Below are positions 22,673-34,884 of a stretch of 64,000 nucleotides of DNA, piece by piece (the first letter of the stretch is position 1; each line of letters opens with the position of its first letter). The stretch covers positions 81,343 through 145,342 of the forward strand of contig JBAMJV010004292.1 of the NCBI GenBank assembly GCA_037951105.1. Direction: 5' to 3'. The notes below the pieces were generated by a model that saw only the letters and a program-made list of their open reading frames with translations, ran no database searches and was not told the origin of the DNA. The stretch comes from Echinarachnius parma (Eukaryota > Echinodermata > Echinoidea > Clypeasteroida > Echinarachniidae). The translations under genes and the position numbers were made by a program.

Positions 22673-23030
22673 CATCAATGTTCTTCCTCAAAAGCTCTAC
22701 TTGCTATTTTGTGTGTGGGGGTATTGATCTCATGGTTACATCATCAATGTTCTTCCTCAGAAGTTCTACTTGCAATTGTGTGTGGGGGGGGATATGGATT
22801 TCATGGTTACATCATCAATGTTCTTCCTCAAAAGTTCTACTTGCTATTGTGTGTGTGGGGGTATTGATTTCATGGTTACATCATCAATGTCCTTCCTCAG
22901 AAGTTCTACTTGCAATTGTGTGTGTGGGGGTATTGATTTCATGGTTATATCATCAAATGTCCTTCCTCAGAAGTTCTACTTGCTATTGTGTGTGTGTGTG
23001 TGGGGGGGGGGGGGGTATTGATTTCATGGT
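22673..23030. repeat. Minisatellite, ~69-bp unit
   Basis: Five units with CATCAATGTTCTTCCTCA, AGTTCTACTTGC, a GTGTGTGGGGG stretch and TTGATTTCATGGTTA. The last unit has an expanded GT/G run. The unit length of 69 keeps a frame open by chance. Confidence 0.9.
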
Positions 23031-23531
23031 TATAAGCCACTTTGGTATATTGGTTTCCTAAATGTACATTGATTTAACATCTGTGAAAAGTCAATGCCTG
23101 CATCATTAATTTAGATAGATAGACAGATAGAAAGACATATCTATTTGGTCTTCAAACATGCAAAATGTTACAAAGAAATGTGTCATCCATTGGTAAAAAA
23201 AAAAACAATCATAACAATTGTGCGCTTCATTACAAATATTACAATTCTACGAACATAAACATTTTCTTATAGGCATGATCACTTGCATGCCTACATACAA
23301 AATATTATTTAAAAAAATATTTGGCTGTATCAGGTAAATGGACTGAACCAAACTTTATACAATATTAAATAAAGGTAATTATATTCTGTCATACTCCTTC
23401 AAATGAAGTGTAGAAAAAGCCAAGGTGGCATAAGAAATTTTAATTATTATAATATATAAATACCCCCTTATATTACTTGAACATAGCACTACCAGGTTCC
23501 TGTAAAGAATGGAATAGTAAAAAGTACTTAC

Positions 23532-23717
23532 TCTGACACACGGGTGGAGAGGAAAGCACGCCATCAGAGTTGCAGACAACGACATTGTCGGTTAGAAACT
23601 CATATCCAGCAGCACCGCAGTCAAATTGACACTGGGTGCCATCTGTGACATTACTTCCTGCTGGACAGTTGTCCAAAAGGTCCGAGACCGGTCCAACGTA
23701 ATTCACCCTACACAACC
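23532..23717 (-). CDS. CCP/sushi module 11 exon (B-type, copy 1)
   Basis: Exon of 186 nt, phase 1-1; acceptor GTAACAG, donor GTAAGTAC. Six cysteines, start LCRVNYVGPVSD, end SSPPVCQ. It is one codon longer than the other two B exons and clearly more diverged, in agreement with the older age of this A-B pair. One sequon (NVT). Confidence 0.9.
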
Positions 23718-24140
23718 CTGTTACAGAATGAAAGTTTAATGATGATAAAAAGTAACAGTGAATTTCTTATAAATTCAGACAAGGCCTTCAATACTGTGAC
23801 ACTCCTGGTATGAGTACTACATGTACTTTGTCTTTTCATACCAATGGGGCATTTCACTAACATGCTGTACACACAGTGGTTATATAACTGCAATGATAAC
23901 ACATCAGATGCTTATCTCACCAAATTTTTAAAAATATTTTGTAACTCAATTGAAACATTGTCAATTATTACTATTGTCAAACCCAACAATATCGTTGATT
24001 ATTCTACAGATCAGAAATACAATACTATTTTTTTTTTAATTACCGCTAGAAAATAATAATGGTATATAGCACTGCATTCTGTTTTATGGCACTAAACAAG
24101 TGTTATCTATAATTTTAATTGTCAATTATTACAATTTAAA

Positions 24141-24930
24141 GCTACTCTCACACTTTGGCGAGTTGTAATTACGAGTTAGGGCGAGTTGAAGCGAGTGTCA
24201 ACTTGCGTGCAACTCTCGGACACTTTAGAAATTTGTGGAGTGCTTTACAGGCCCGAAGTCGAGTTTATCGCGAAATTGACTTTAGACGATCTTCGTACAA
24301 TTGAACTGAGTGTGCAAGGAGTTGTGATGATCTATGTACGATCTTTGTGTGAGGATCCACAAGCTTTGCTTTGTCAAGTTTGCGCAGGTGTTGTGGCATG
24401 ATCAGATAAGAGCGTGCGCTTGACTCCAAATCATGGGATCCAAGTTCGAAACCGATCAACGCTCCGGCATTGCTGATTTTCACCCAGGAGTAATATAAAA
24501 TGGGAACTGAATCGGAAGTTATCTAGCCTGTAGCACCATGATCAAAACGACCTGACTTGTACAGCGCTCTCCCCCAATTACTAATATGAGTTACGACAAG
24601 TTTATTATGACGAGTTCATTACGAGGGACTTCGAGCATAATACGAGGTACAAGTGGAACCGAGCTGGTCGAAATTTAAAACATGTTTGAAAAGTTGTCTG
24701 AATAATTCCGCAGTTTACGCCGAGTTCTGGAGAGCTTGTCAAGTTATGCCGAGTTGACCCGAGCTGTCCCGATTTGTTGCAAGTCTTATTGCGAGTTCTG
24801 CACAAATTGTATTTTTCAGATACATTCCCACATGAGCGAAGCTGCACTGCAAAGATTCACTCATATGTGAACGTATCTTTTTGTCACCTGGCCTAACTCG
24901 TCCTTACAACTGGGCTAAGTGTGAGAGACA
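24141..24930. mobile_element. TIR element, GCTACTCTCACACTT ends
   Basis: Left GCTACTCTCACACTTTGGCG and right, inverted, AAGTGTGAGAG-AC. The body is rich in GAGTT/AACTC words, as in satellite-like MITEs. No coding content. Confidence 0.6.
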
Positions 24931-25022
24931 CTTCAGGTCTCTACACAAAAAGATGCATATCCAACTATTTGATTGATTATTCTACTAACATGCATGATTT
25001 TAATAAGTTGTACAAAACTTAC

Positions 25023-25211
25023 GAATGCAGTTTGGAACTTCCTCTGAGAAATTCCCACTGGCCTGACATGTCACCAGAGGGGCGCCGTCAATCTGATAGC
25101 CATCCACGCAGGCGAACGAACAATTGTTCCTCCACTCAACAGAGCCTAGTGCAGGACAACTTCCATTTAATCCAGCAACCGAATCATAGGCAGGGACATG
25201 GCAAGTTACAA
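25023..25211 (-). CDS. CCP/sushi module 10 exon (A-type, copy 1)
   Basis: Exon of 189 nt, phase 1-1; acceptor ATCACAG, donor GTAAGTTT. Six cysteines with the same VTCHVPAYDS start as modules 6 and 8. It differs more from those two than they do from each other (NNCSFACVDG, IDGAPLV), so this pair split off earlier. Confidence 0.9.
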
Positions 25212-25779
25212 CTGTGATGGAATAAGAACAAATGGGTAAATATGGCAAAGTACATACATGTACATTTAATTGACTGATAAGGAAAAAATGAATGATTTCG
25301 CTTGGATTGGCCAAGAATATATTCCACGAAGTGCCAGACAAGCTTCCTGGTTTATTCAACAAGCCGCGTTGCACCGCGTTGAATAGACCAGTGGCGAGTC
25401 ATGGGTCGAGGGCAATTATCAGGCCATGCCACATGATTCAAATCTTTCAGTATTTCCTTTATATAATAACACCTTGCTAAGATAATTACAGTGTCTAACT
25501 ACACGTTTAACCCAGCAAGATAAAACGTGAATGAAATGAGCTAGATGCGTACTCCAAAACCAAGTCTAACTTCTGGCTTCCATGCAAATGCAGAACATCC
25601 TTGAGTGTTTATATAAACACAATCCAGGCATCGCAATCAGTGTCACAATCTCACATCTTGAATTGTGCAAGCCATATTGTAAGGTCAGGTCTCTGAGATC
25701 ATTTAATAGACCATTTATTCTGAATGTCATGTGACTTGAATTAAATCGATCACGTTTCGAGAGCAACCTAAAGGTGTTA

Positions 25780-27290
25780 TACAGTGCGTCCCAGATAAAA
25801 CGAATCCGAGATTTATTAATTTTTAATCATATCTCAATCAAAATTATGAATAATAAATGACACATATTTGGAAAGCTTGGCTCCTCTTCTTTCATTTGAT
25901 ACCACTCATATGATACCTAATTCATGCATGAGTGAATAAAGACAATAGAGATAGATTTGAAAACATTTTTAATATCGTGACGTGGCAATCATACTTCTAA
26001 AAAGTTCATTTTCTGCTCTTTCATAGGACATCTCAATCGATAAAAATGAGCTAGGGATGACAGAGATATCTTGGTTTTAAAAAAAAGCTTGCATTTGCAT
26101 GAATTTTAAAATCATCCGTTTTTACTGTTTCTTTGACCCAACTGCCAACAAACATAACACCTGATCGATTTTTCGCATGGAGCCATGAATGGATTCTGAG
26201 ATGGTCACACAATAGGCACGTGCTGATTAAAAACTTGCATGCTGAAACCCCTCCCCCTCCCCCTCCTCCTCCCCCCCCCCCCCCCTCATTCCCATCATTT
26301 ACTAACTTTCAGCTGATTTTGATAATTCCATATCCAGTGTTTTTTTGTTAAAGGGGAATTAAACTATGGCTTTCCGTTATTATCGTTTTGAGGGTGAACA
26401 GACATTTGATTTAATACATAACTTGGCAATTTTGGCCTCCTGGATCTGAAATCCTTACGTGAACATACCCACATTTTACTAATTCTTACGGCGGCAAAAG
26501 ATGATGGGAGCGGCCATGTTTTTGTAATTACCCGACATGCTTTGCAAACTCTGACGTATGTGCTTAGGGCCGAACAAAAAGCTTTTCACTGATTTCAAAG
26601 CATGTACAAGTATTCAGACAATGGTTTGAATTGGTGCTATTGAAATGCATTAGTGCATATCATTGACCGTAGTCCGCACAGACCCAATAATGGCGGCCTC
26701 CAGTGTTCGCGTGAATAGTGGTACACCCGATAGAGTTTTCACATAATTTCTTCCAAAGCAGAAATATGAGTCGGAGTAATGTTACATATAATGAACAGGC
26801 ATATTACGATGTATAAAGTAGGATAAACTCTATTCTTGAGTTGCATTGCCCTTTAACGGTCAGCCATGCATAAAATCTATTGTCATGTTTGTTTCCTGCC
26901 AGGGCAGGCAAGCAGTGCAAACGGATTCATTAAAAAAATCATGCAAATGCAAGCATCACTTTACATCTAGATATCTCTGTCATCCCTGACTCATTTTTAT
27001 CGATTCAGATGAGCAGAAAATGAAGTATGATTGTTACGTCACGATATTAAAAATGTTTTCAAATCTATCTCTTCGAAATTCAGGTTTCGTTGTGCAAATG
27101 ACTTTTTGGTAGCCCTGCTTCATATTGTCTTTATTCACTCATGCGTAAATTATGTATCATATGAGTGGTATCAAATGAAAGAAGAGGAGCCAAGCTTTTC
27201 AAATATGTGTCATTTATTATTCATAATTGTGATTAAGATATGATTAAAAATTAATAAATATCGGTTTCGTTTTATCTGGGATACATTGTA
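25780..27290. mobile_element. Long foldback with TA-flanked CAGTGCGTCCC ends
   Basis: TACAGTGCGTCCCAGATAAA at the left and TTTATCTGGGATACATTGTA at the right. Arms of about 330 bp, with some divergence. TA flanks and CAGT ends suit a Tc1/mariner-type MITE. A TTAA-flanked F8 element (26348-26856) is in the loop. The right arm alone is repeated at 35634-35888. Confidence 0.8.
26348..26856. mobile_element. TTAA-flanked element (family F8)
   Basis: Ends TTAAAGGGGAATTAAACTA and TTGCATTGCCCTTTAA. About 509 bp, non-coding, nested in the foldback 25780-27290. Preceded by a C/T-rich microsatellite at 26248-26287. Confidence 0.65.
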
Positions 27291-27440
27291 TAATGACGTT
27301 TATCAGACTTTGCGTTCACATTTCAAGATCATAAACAAGGGTAAAATGATGATTTTGTACAGTCAAGGCTCTTGTTAGTAATAAACACTCATAATTACTA
27401 TAAATCAACATTGCTTAATATTGCTTAATTAGGTAGATCT

Positions 27441-28706
27441 TTAACCCTATGTTAACTGGGGGGGGGGGTCAATTTGACCCCCCCCCTCAACTTTTCGCGC
27501 GATAATTCCGCAATGCGCGCCAATGTTGCCGCGCGACTTCATGAGTTTTTTCATTGAAGTCTTGCGCAACTTTTGAGACCAAATTTGTGACGACCGGGTA
27601 CTCTGTTCTAAAGTCACGTGACCTTTTGTAAGTGAGCGTCGGACCAAAAATCGCTAAATTTTGTGATTTGTGTACAAATCCTATGGAAATTGATTTTTTC
27701 CTCTAATAGACAATTCCTTCATTTTTTTTCATTCTAATCACTGCAATCATTTGATTTTTGGCTAAACATGGTCAATAATTTATTCCATTGAAAAAAACAA
27801 TAAAAAACATGAGTAAAAGAAACAAAGAAATACATAAGATAACACGTACTAAAAGATGTGAATCCATAAGTCCAGTTTTGTATAATTTACATTGGTTGCC
27901 TGTAAATAAACGAATTCTGTTTAAGATTTTAGTCATTACGTTTAAATGCATACATGGAAATGCACCTGATTATTTTCAAGAACTTATTAGTTTGTATAAA
28001 TCATCTAGGGTCCTTCGTTCAAGTTCAAAGAATCTTTTAGTTCAGTATTCTGTTAAAACTAAGACATACGGTCAGCGGTCTTTCCAGTTTGCTGCACCTA
28101 TGCTCTGGAATAAACTTCCTTACCATATTAGACAATCTGATACAGAGCAACAATTTCGAGCCAATTTAAAGGCTTTTTTGTTTGTTAATGAATTGTAAGT
28201 TTCTACTATTGTATCTTTGCTTAAATACGCTTCTATTTCTCTCTCTCTTTCATTTATGCGCACTGAGACTTAATTGTAAGATTGCGCTATATAAGAAATT
28301 ACCATTATTATTATTATTATTATAAGAAATTCCAAAAACAACGAAATACATAAGAAAATTTTGGCTATCGCAATTTTTAATTTTGAAAACATGTTAATTA
28401 AGTCATAAAGTATATTTATGCAAACAATTTGCATATTCTGAGCAATATTTAGTGATTTACAGACAAAAAGAGGATTTTTGCATAAATTAGCGTATTTCGG
28501 TAATTAATATGCGCATAATTTGCATATTTAACGTTAGATCGTTTAAACGAAAACATGAACACGTCGCTAATACTTCAATGTACCCTCGTGCAAAATTTCG
28601 CGTGAATCGGACAATCGGTCTTCGAGATCATTACGGAGGGGGGTCAAATTGACCCCCCCCCCCAGTAAAAACCCGGTCTGAAATAGCCCAGTTAGAATAG
28701 GGTTAA
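27441..28706. mobile_element. G-tract TTAA element copy with an L2-like insertion
   Basis: Ends TTAACCCTATGTTAACTGGG and ATAGGGTTAA; G/C hairpins at 27460-27487 and 28637-28663. Unit 2 shows the empty site: AGATCT-TTAA-AGACTTTAG near 36031, against two TTAA copies here. A retrotransposon fragment (27782-28324) is inside. Confidence 0.92.
27782..28324 (+). mobile_element. CR1/L2-like retrotransposon 3' end
   Basis: An open frame (27788-28198, about 136 codons) holds the C-terminal region of a non-LTR reverse transcriptase: VLYNLHWLPVNKRI, GNAPDYFQELI, KTYGQRSFQFAAP, LWNKLPYHIR. It is followed by GCGCTATATAAGAAATTACC and an ATT repeat tail. 5'-truncated on insertion, as usual for this group. 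Confidence 0.9.
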
Positions 28707-29725
28707 AGACTTTAGATGATTTTTAGACGATATGAAATCTTAGAAAGGAAACAAAATGTGGTAATTGGAAAAACTGCAATTCCAATCATCATATTTAGCC
28801 CCAATGAATGATTACGGAATATTTTTGCACTTTGTACAATAATTCAGTTTTGGTAAGGCATACAATGTACAGATCGTGTTCTGGCACAAAATGGATTTGG
28901 TGTAATAAATATTACAAATAATTGATTAGATCTCACAATTGACAAACTCAATTGAGTTCAAATGAAACCCACAGACAACCCTAATTATCTATTATATTAA
29001 TACGGTAAGCTTCAACCCCCCGAAATGTCCCAGTCGGGCGCGCCTCCACCCGAGGTTTTGGGGACCGTCGTGATCGAAGGGTATACGATTTGCGGAGGAC
29101 GTAGAGGCATTCCCGAGTCACCCCCTCCACTGGTCGCCGTCCAGATCGAAGAAAAGGGAGGGTGCACAGTACCAGTTCCCCGTTTAAGCCACCGAGCATT
29201 GACTAACGATTTACCGCCACAACTTTGTTCGACGAATATAAAACGGAGTTGATAAAGCAAGATATATATTGAGAAACATATTTAAAGTTTACAGGTTGCA
29301 AATTAAAATTATCCAGTTTTAGATAAATATAAATATTATTATCACGCAAATGGTCGATATGATCCGTAAGTCTAAAATTGACAACGCACTGAATGTAATA
29401 ATAGCTAAGTTCAATAGTTTCGTCATCATTGTTTTGCGTGTGTTATTCGCGAGCCCACGTGTTTTGTATACAGATGAGCGGGCGAGCTATACCCATAGGC
29501 GGGTTATGTACACAGTGCAAAGTGCATTGAAGTGAATAGAGCGGGATGGACAATGGTGGAGCAGGGTAATTTCTTTCGTCTTATACCTCCTTGGTTTCAC
29601 CACATCGAGTGCCTTTCATCAATAGTTATCAGGGATGCGGTTATGCTTAGGCCTATATTCACCGAAAATCGTTCAGATCGGGAGGAAAATATTTCCCCGC
29701 CTTTCTACAACATTCACAAGGTAAA

Positions 29726-31020
29726 CTAGATGGATCTTCGACTGCGCGCAGTCGAAAATGATGCCTCCGCCATTACGCAATTTATTTATATCAAGCCCAA
29801 ATCAACATATACACTGAATTAATTCTGTACACTGAATTAATTCTGTTAACTCAATTTTGATGGTACTCTATCTTTTAGATCTTGACGTATCACAATTATG
29901 AGCTATCAGTGACCTTGACCTTTGCCCTCATGACCCCAAAATCTAATGACTACAATTGTTCCCTAAGATACATTCAGGTATCAATTTGGATTGAAATCTG
30001 ATATTCAGTTCTTGAGATTTCCAATCTCAAGCTACTTTTACATATAATGAGCCCTGTGACCTTTGACCTCATGACCCCCAAAATCTAATCAGTTCATTGG
30101 CTCTCCAAGGAACATACATGTACCAAGTTTGTTCAGAATCTGTCAATCCCTTCTTGAGATAACGCGATCACGAGCTATTTTTGCATATATAATGAGCTCT
30201 GTGACCTTTGACCTTTGACCTCATGACCCCAAAATCTACTCAGATCATCGGCCCCCCAAGATATACATGTACCAAGTTTGGTCAGAATCTGTCAATCCCT
30301 TCTTGAGATAACGCGATCACGAGCTATTTTTGCATATATAATGAGCTCTGTGACCTTTGACCTTTGACCTCATGACCCCAAAATCTAATCAGATCATCGG
30401 CCCCCCAAGATACATACATGTACCAAGTTTGGTCAGAATCTGTCAATCCCTTCTTGAGATAACGCGATCACGAGCTATTTTTGCATATATAATGAGCTTT
30501 GTGACCTTTGACCTTTGACCTCATGACCCCAAAATCTAATCAGATCATTGGCCCCCCAAGATACATACATGTACCAAGTTTGGTCAGAATCTGTCAATCC
30601 CTTCTTGAGATAACGCGATCACGAGCTATTTTTGCATATATAATGAGCTCTGTGACCTTTGAACTTTGACCTCATGACCCCAAAATCTAATCAGATCATT
30701 GGCCCCCCAAGATACATACATGTACCAAGTTTGGTCAGAATCCGTCAATCCGTTCTTGAGATAACGCGATCACGAGCTATTTTTGCATATATAATGAGCT
30801 CTGTGACCTTTGACCTTTGACCTCATGACCCCAAAATCTAATCAGATCATCGGCCCCCCAAGATACATACATGACCCAAGTTTGGTGAAAATCCGTCAAT
30901 CGGTTCTTGAGATAACGCGATCACGAGAACGGGACGTACGTACGTACGTACGGACGTACGTACGGACGGACGGACAACCCGAAAACATAATGCCTCCGGC
31001 TACTTCGTTGCGGAGGCATA
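29726..31020 (+). mobile_element. Pearl/HINE-like element P3
   Basis: Starts CTAGATGGATCTTCGACTGC, ends CGTTGCGGAGGCAT(A). Five to six ~150-bp tandem units (about 30030-30880), each with TGACCTTTGACCTTTGACC, TACCAAGTTTGGTCAGAATC and GATAACGCGATCACGAG. Then a GTAC/GGAC microsatellite (30935-30976). The empty site in unit 2 (37050) is an A run, with no clear target duplication, as expected for Helentron relatives. Confidence 0.82.
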
Positions 31021-31613
31021 AAAAGGTTTAACCATCTCGCAATTCGCTCAGGATTGATATTACAAAATAGTATAAAGGGAGTAGTTTGATTAAATGCATT
31101 AAGATGCTGTTATGATTATTCCCTCCAAGGTATTAATATATCCACGGGTTCACAAGAATATGATAAACAGGCCAACGGGGGATAAAATTGAATTTGGAAA
31201 TTAAAATTTGGAGATCATTTTGTAGGAAAAGACGATCCTATCTAACTTTGAAAAAAAAAAAAAAAAAAAAAAAAAACACATCGATTGCATGTGTTAGTAT
31301 TTTGGATGTGTCATGCATAGGCCTATAATTTTACATTTCTTGCAGATGTCATTGTATCATTTAATTTGTGATCCCTTTTCTCTGACTAAAACCCCACGGA
31401 TTTCCGCGGGTGCCGCTAGTTCTTTATTAATATGGCAACAAACAAGGTTTATTTCAAAATTACATTCATAAAAAACATTTTCCGCATGTAAAATTGTTTG
31501 CGATATCTACCATTTTCCAAACAAATAGATAAACATACATGTATAGGACAGTAATATGAAAAGAAGAAGAAATAGAGTTCCTTCAAGCAATTGCTCTTGT
31601 AAAAAGTGCTTAC

Positions 31614-31796
31614 TCTGACACACAGGAGGAGATGAGAGTAGGCCATTGGAGTTGCAGATGGCTGCAGGCTCTGAGATTAATGTGTGGCCTGTACTGCAAC
31701 TAAACTGACACTGGGTGCCCTCTTTGACATCACTTCCTTCTGGACAGTTGCCCATAAGGTCCGAGACTTGTCTGTCGTAGCTCACCCTGCACAGTG
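31614..31796 (-). CDS. CCP/sushi module 9 exon (B-type, copy 2)
   Basis: Exon of 183 nt, phase 1-1; acceptor GTAACAG, donor GTAAGCAC. Six cysteines; starts LCRVSYDRQVSD and ends SSPPVCQ. Almost identical to module 7; the acceptor-side intron has the same sequence until a TTAA-flanked element interrupts it in copy 3. Confidence 0.9.
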
Positions 31797-31908
31797 CTGT
31801 TACATAATGAAAGTTCAATGATAATGAAAAGTAAAAGTTAATTTCCTATAAACACACTATTAAAGGTCTGTCATGCTGTGACACTCCTTGCGTGAATACT
31901 TCTGCATC

Positions 31909-33138
31909 TTAAAGGTATGGTGAAATCCCTGCTTTGATTCAGGTTTATAGCTAAGTTGGGCAAAAAAGGTAAATTTCATGCAACTTTTTTGCTTGTTTTC
32001 GCATCGGCGTTCCATGCTGATAAAAAAGTTTTTTATAGCGGAGCGGGAATGTGCGCACGTGCAACCCGGATAATGACATCACAAGCAGACCGCAACACGG
32101 AGGAACGTGCATGGTTTACATGCAGAGCCTATGACTTGCTTGTAAAACAAACTCGTTTTTGCTTGTAAATTGAGGCTTAAAGTGATCCAGGTAAAGTGTC
32201 TAACTCCATGAAAAATACTTGGAGCTTCCTCGTTTTTCTTCTGCCGTGTTGTTTAGCTCATGGTAAGAGAAGAATAAAATAGGGTTCGATTTTGTCAAAT
32301 GTCCCTTTAGTATGAAGATAATTATCATTGAAAATCATTATTTCAAAAGCGTTAGCTAACGGTTTTGATAAAAAGTACAATTGTCGTTGCTGAACACGTC
32401 CTGCCAGAGCGCGTGGGAAATTTTCCCGACCCACTGAACTTTGAGCCTAGCGTGCGCAAATTCCATGAATTCCGTATCGTCTGTAGCTGTATACACGGGT
32501 GCGGATATCGTCAAGATCAAACGGATGATTATTACTGCGACAAATCTACAACAGACCATCAGTATTCGGTGATAAAATATGAACTCAATATTCGTTTTTT
32601 TCACTAGGTAAACAGTGGTCGTTTTCTTTCAAACGTTCACAAATCTTTCAATTCTATTTTACAATGATATTGATATAGGATTGAAGTATCAAATGTCAGT
32701 TTGTGCAATATCTGACACTTTACACGGATCACTTTAACTGAAAATTCCTATGAAATGAATTATAGCAGCTTGCAACAACACATCTGAGTGTAGATCGTCC
32801 ATGATATAAACTTTAACAAATGTTTGCAAAAATTGACAAAAATCGAAAAAATATCTCTCTGTCAACGCGAGTATTGCACTCAGCGTGTACGTCTATGACC
32901 GAGCTACTTGTATACTGCGACTGCCTGCATGTGACGTCACAAAGATGACGTCATTTTTCTTCGCCCGGACTCAATTTTTTTATGGGGATTACTAAAGTGA
33001 ATTTAAAAGTTGATTTTTTTTATTTTACTGGGTTTTCCGACGCGGAAAATATGTTTTTATTAGTAATCTTCATGAAAATCTACCTTAGATACAGTAACAC
33101 ACAATTTTTAGGTAGTTTTCTTGTCAGCCAACCTTTAA
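31909..33138. mobile_element. TTAA-flanked element (family F4), copy 1
   Basis: Ends TTAAAGGTATGGTGAAATCC and GTCAGCCAACCTTTAA. Unit 2 has the empty site CATC-TTAA-TTTGCTG near 40185, so the target duplication is TTAA. Copy 2 is at 62116-62848 in reverse orientation. Non-coding. Confidence 0.9.
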
Positions 33139-33244
33139 TTTGCTGATGGATTTCGTGTTGGTTGTGGGTTTGATTCGCAACTGCGGCATTATGTGTCCCT
33201 CAGCAAGGCTCTTTATCTATATTTGCCGTTTCAACCCAGGTGTG
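33139..33244 (+). repeat. SINE-like fragment (unit 1)
   Basis: Contains GGGTTTGATTCGCAACTGCG, a degenerate B box, and GTGTCCCTCAGCAAGGC, text common in deuterostome SINE bodies. The same fragment is at 40187-40292 in unit 2. Confidence 0.6.
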
Positions 33245-33927
33245 TTAACCCTAAAAATGCCAGGCTATGTGTGGTCTTTCTGTGGCCGGGGGGGGGGGGG
33301 GGGGCTATTATGCCCCCCCCCCCCCACCCACCTACGATCTCAACTGCGAAACGGCCAATTGCCGCAACAATTTGCACGCATGTCAAGTGAAAAGTAAAGA
33401 ATACTATGGTAATTTCAATTTTTTGAAAAATTCATTAATTTTCAAGTTTATGGTAATTTATGCAAATAAGGTCATAAAATTCATATTTTTACCCATAAGT
33501 CATATATCCTTCATAGTTAAACATGGTTTTCACTACATATATTCTTTAGGCCATTTTGAATAATAATACAACAACAAAATTTTGAAGAGCCTGGTCATTC
33601 CTTATGTTTTCTATTGTTTGGATGATTTTATTTATGTATTTTTTATTTTTTTTTACTTTAATTTTTTTGCTGTTTTATTTTATATCTAACTATCAAGAAA
33701 ATGAGCAAAGCAATTTTCGGGCTGACATGCAGTGACAAAAGGTCACCTGACTTTGTAACAGTAGGTCCGATTTTCAAATATGTTTTTGTCAAAGGTGCGC
33801 AAGACTCGAAAATAAAAAGTCACCAAGCGGAGGTGCGTCATCTTTACGCATTCCCGGACAATCAGAAAAATCGAGGAGGGGGGGGGGGGGGCATAATGCC
33901 CCCACCCCCTGGCCTTATTAGGGTTAA
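33245..33927. mobile_element. G-tract TTAA element copy in unit 1
   Basis: Ends TTAACCCTAAAAATGCCAGG and CCTTATTAGGGTTAA; G run/C run hairpins 33288-33326 and 33876-33909. The orthologous insertion 40293-40954 in unit 2 shows that this copy predates the duplication. Confidence 0.9.
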
Positions 33928-34190
33928 CTGGGTACTTGACAGAAACTTATTCTTTGAAATGCTTGATGCACCTAATTGATACAGCGTGGATAAAGCCAGT
34001 GTATAATAATGGTACATCATACAGCAGTTTGAAACGTTAGTATCAAGCCCTAGAAACAGGTTTTTATCTATCATCAATTATTATAATGTTTATACCGTCT
34101 ATTGTCCAAATACACGAAAAGGTACACACCCACAATTGTATTGAGTACTCTACTGACATGCAATATTTGAATGAGTTTTAAAAAACTTAC

Positions 34191-34379
34191 AAATGCAGTT
34201 TGGAACTTCGGCTGAGAAATTTCCACTGGCCCGACATGTCATCTGAGGGGCGCCCTCAATCTGATAGCCATCCGCGCAGGCGAATGAACAATTGTCCATC
34301 CACTCAACAGAGCCTAGTGCAGGACAACTTCCATTTAATCCAGCAACCGAATCATAGGCAGGGACATGGCAAGTTACAA
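34191..34379 (-). CDS. CCP/sushi module 8 exon (A-type, copy 2)
   Basis: Exon of 189 nt, phase 1-1; acceptor ATCACAG, donor GTAAGTTT. Six cysteines, VTCHVPAYDS start. It carries small replacements relative to copies 1 and 3 (for example EWMDN where copy 3 has EWRDN). Intron sequence on both sides aligns with that of module 6. Confidence 0.9.
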
Positions 34380-34672
34380 CTGTGATGGAATAAATACAAA
34401 GAAGAACCATATAAATATAAACAGAAATATTTGATCGAGGAAGAATATCGTAAAGTAACACCAAATCATTTATCAAACACAATTGCCTCTGATTGATTAT
34501 GCTATCAACAGCACAATTTGTATTCAACCCACTGACAATTAATGTTGTCAAATATAGTTCTTTTATAGTAACCCTGGAATGACTAAAAAGACTCCCTTTA
34601 TTTTTGTGACAACTCCGAAATGCAAAAATCTCACACATCATCGCAATGGGGATTTTTTCCTTTAGAGTCTTA

Positions 34673-34884
34673 AGCCCGGCGCAGACAGAGCCGACTCGAC
34701 CCAACCCGACTGGTTTCAATCAGGCTAGAGTTGGGCCCGGTCGGTCGGAGCAGATTTATCTTGTTGAATTGGCCCCAACTGGCAACCGACTGTCTCTCTA
34801 CTGGCAAAATGTGTGTTGCGAGGCACTAAAAACTGAGCCGATCGGAATGACAACCAGTCGAGTCGGCTCTGTCTGCGCCGGGCA
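34673..34884. mobile_element. 212-bp MITE, PIF/Harbinger type
   Basis: Inverted ends GCCCGGCGCAGACAGAGCCG and CGGCTCTGTCTGCGCCGGGC. The unit 2 site near 41700 is empty (GAGTC-TTA-TGCAT), while here TTA stands on both sides. A 3-bp TTA duplication is typical of PIF/Harbinger. Confidence 0.88.

Noticed and set aside
22678-23061. 127-codon frame rich in Cys and Ser
   Set aside because: Five copies of a 69-bp unit, no domain similarity; not an exon.
29015-29250. GC-rich patch with overlapping open frames as a coding exon
   Set aside because: Its copy at 36350-36580 has indels that break the frames; no splice sites of the right phase.
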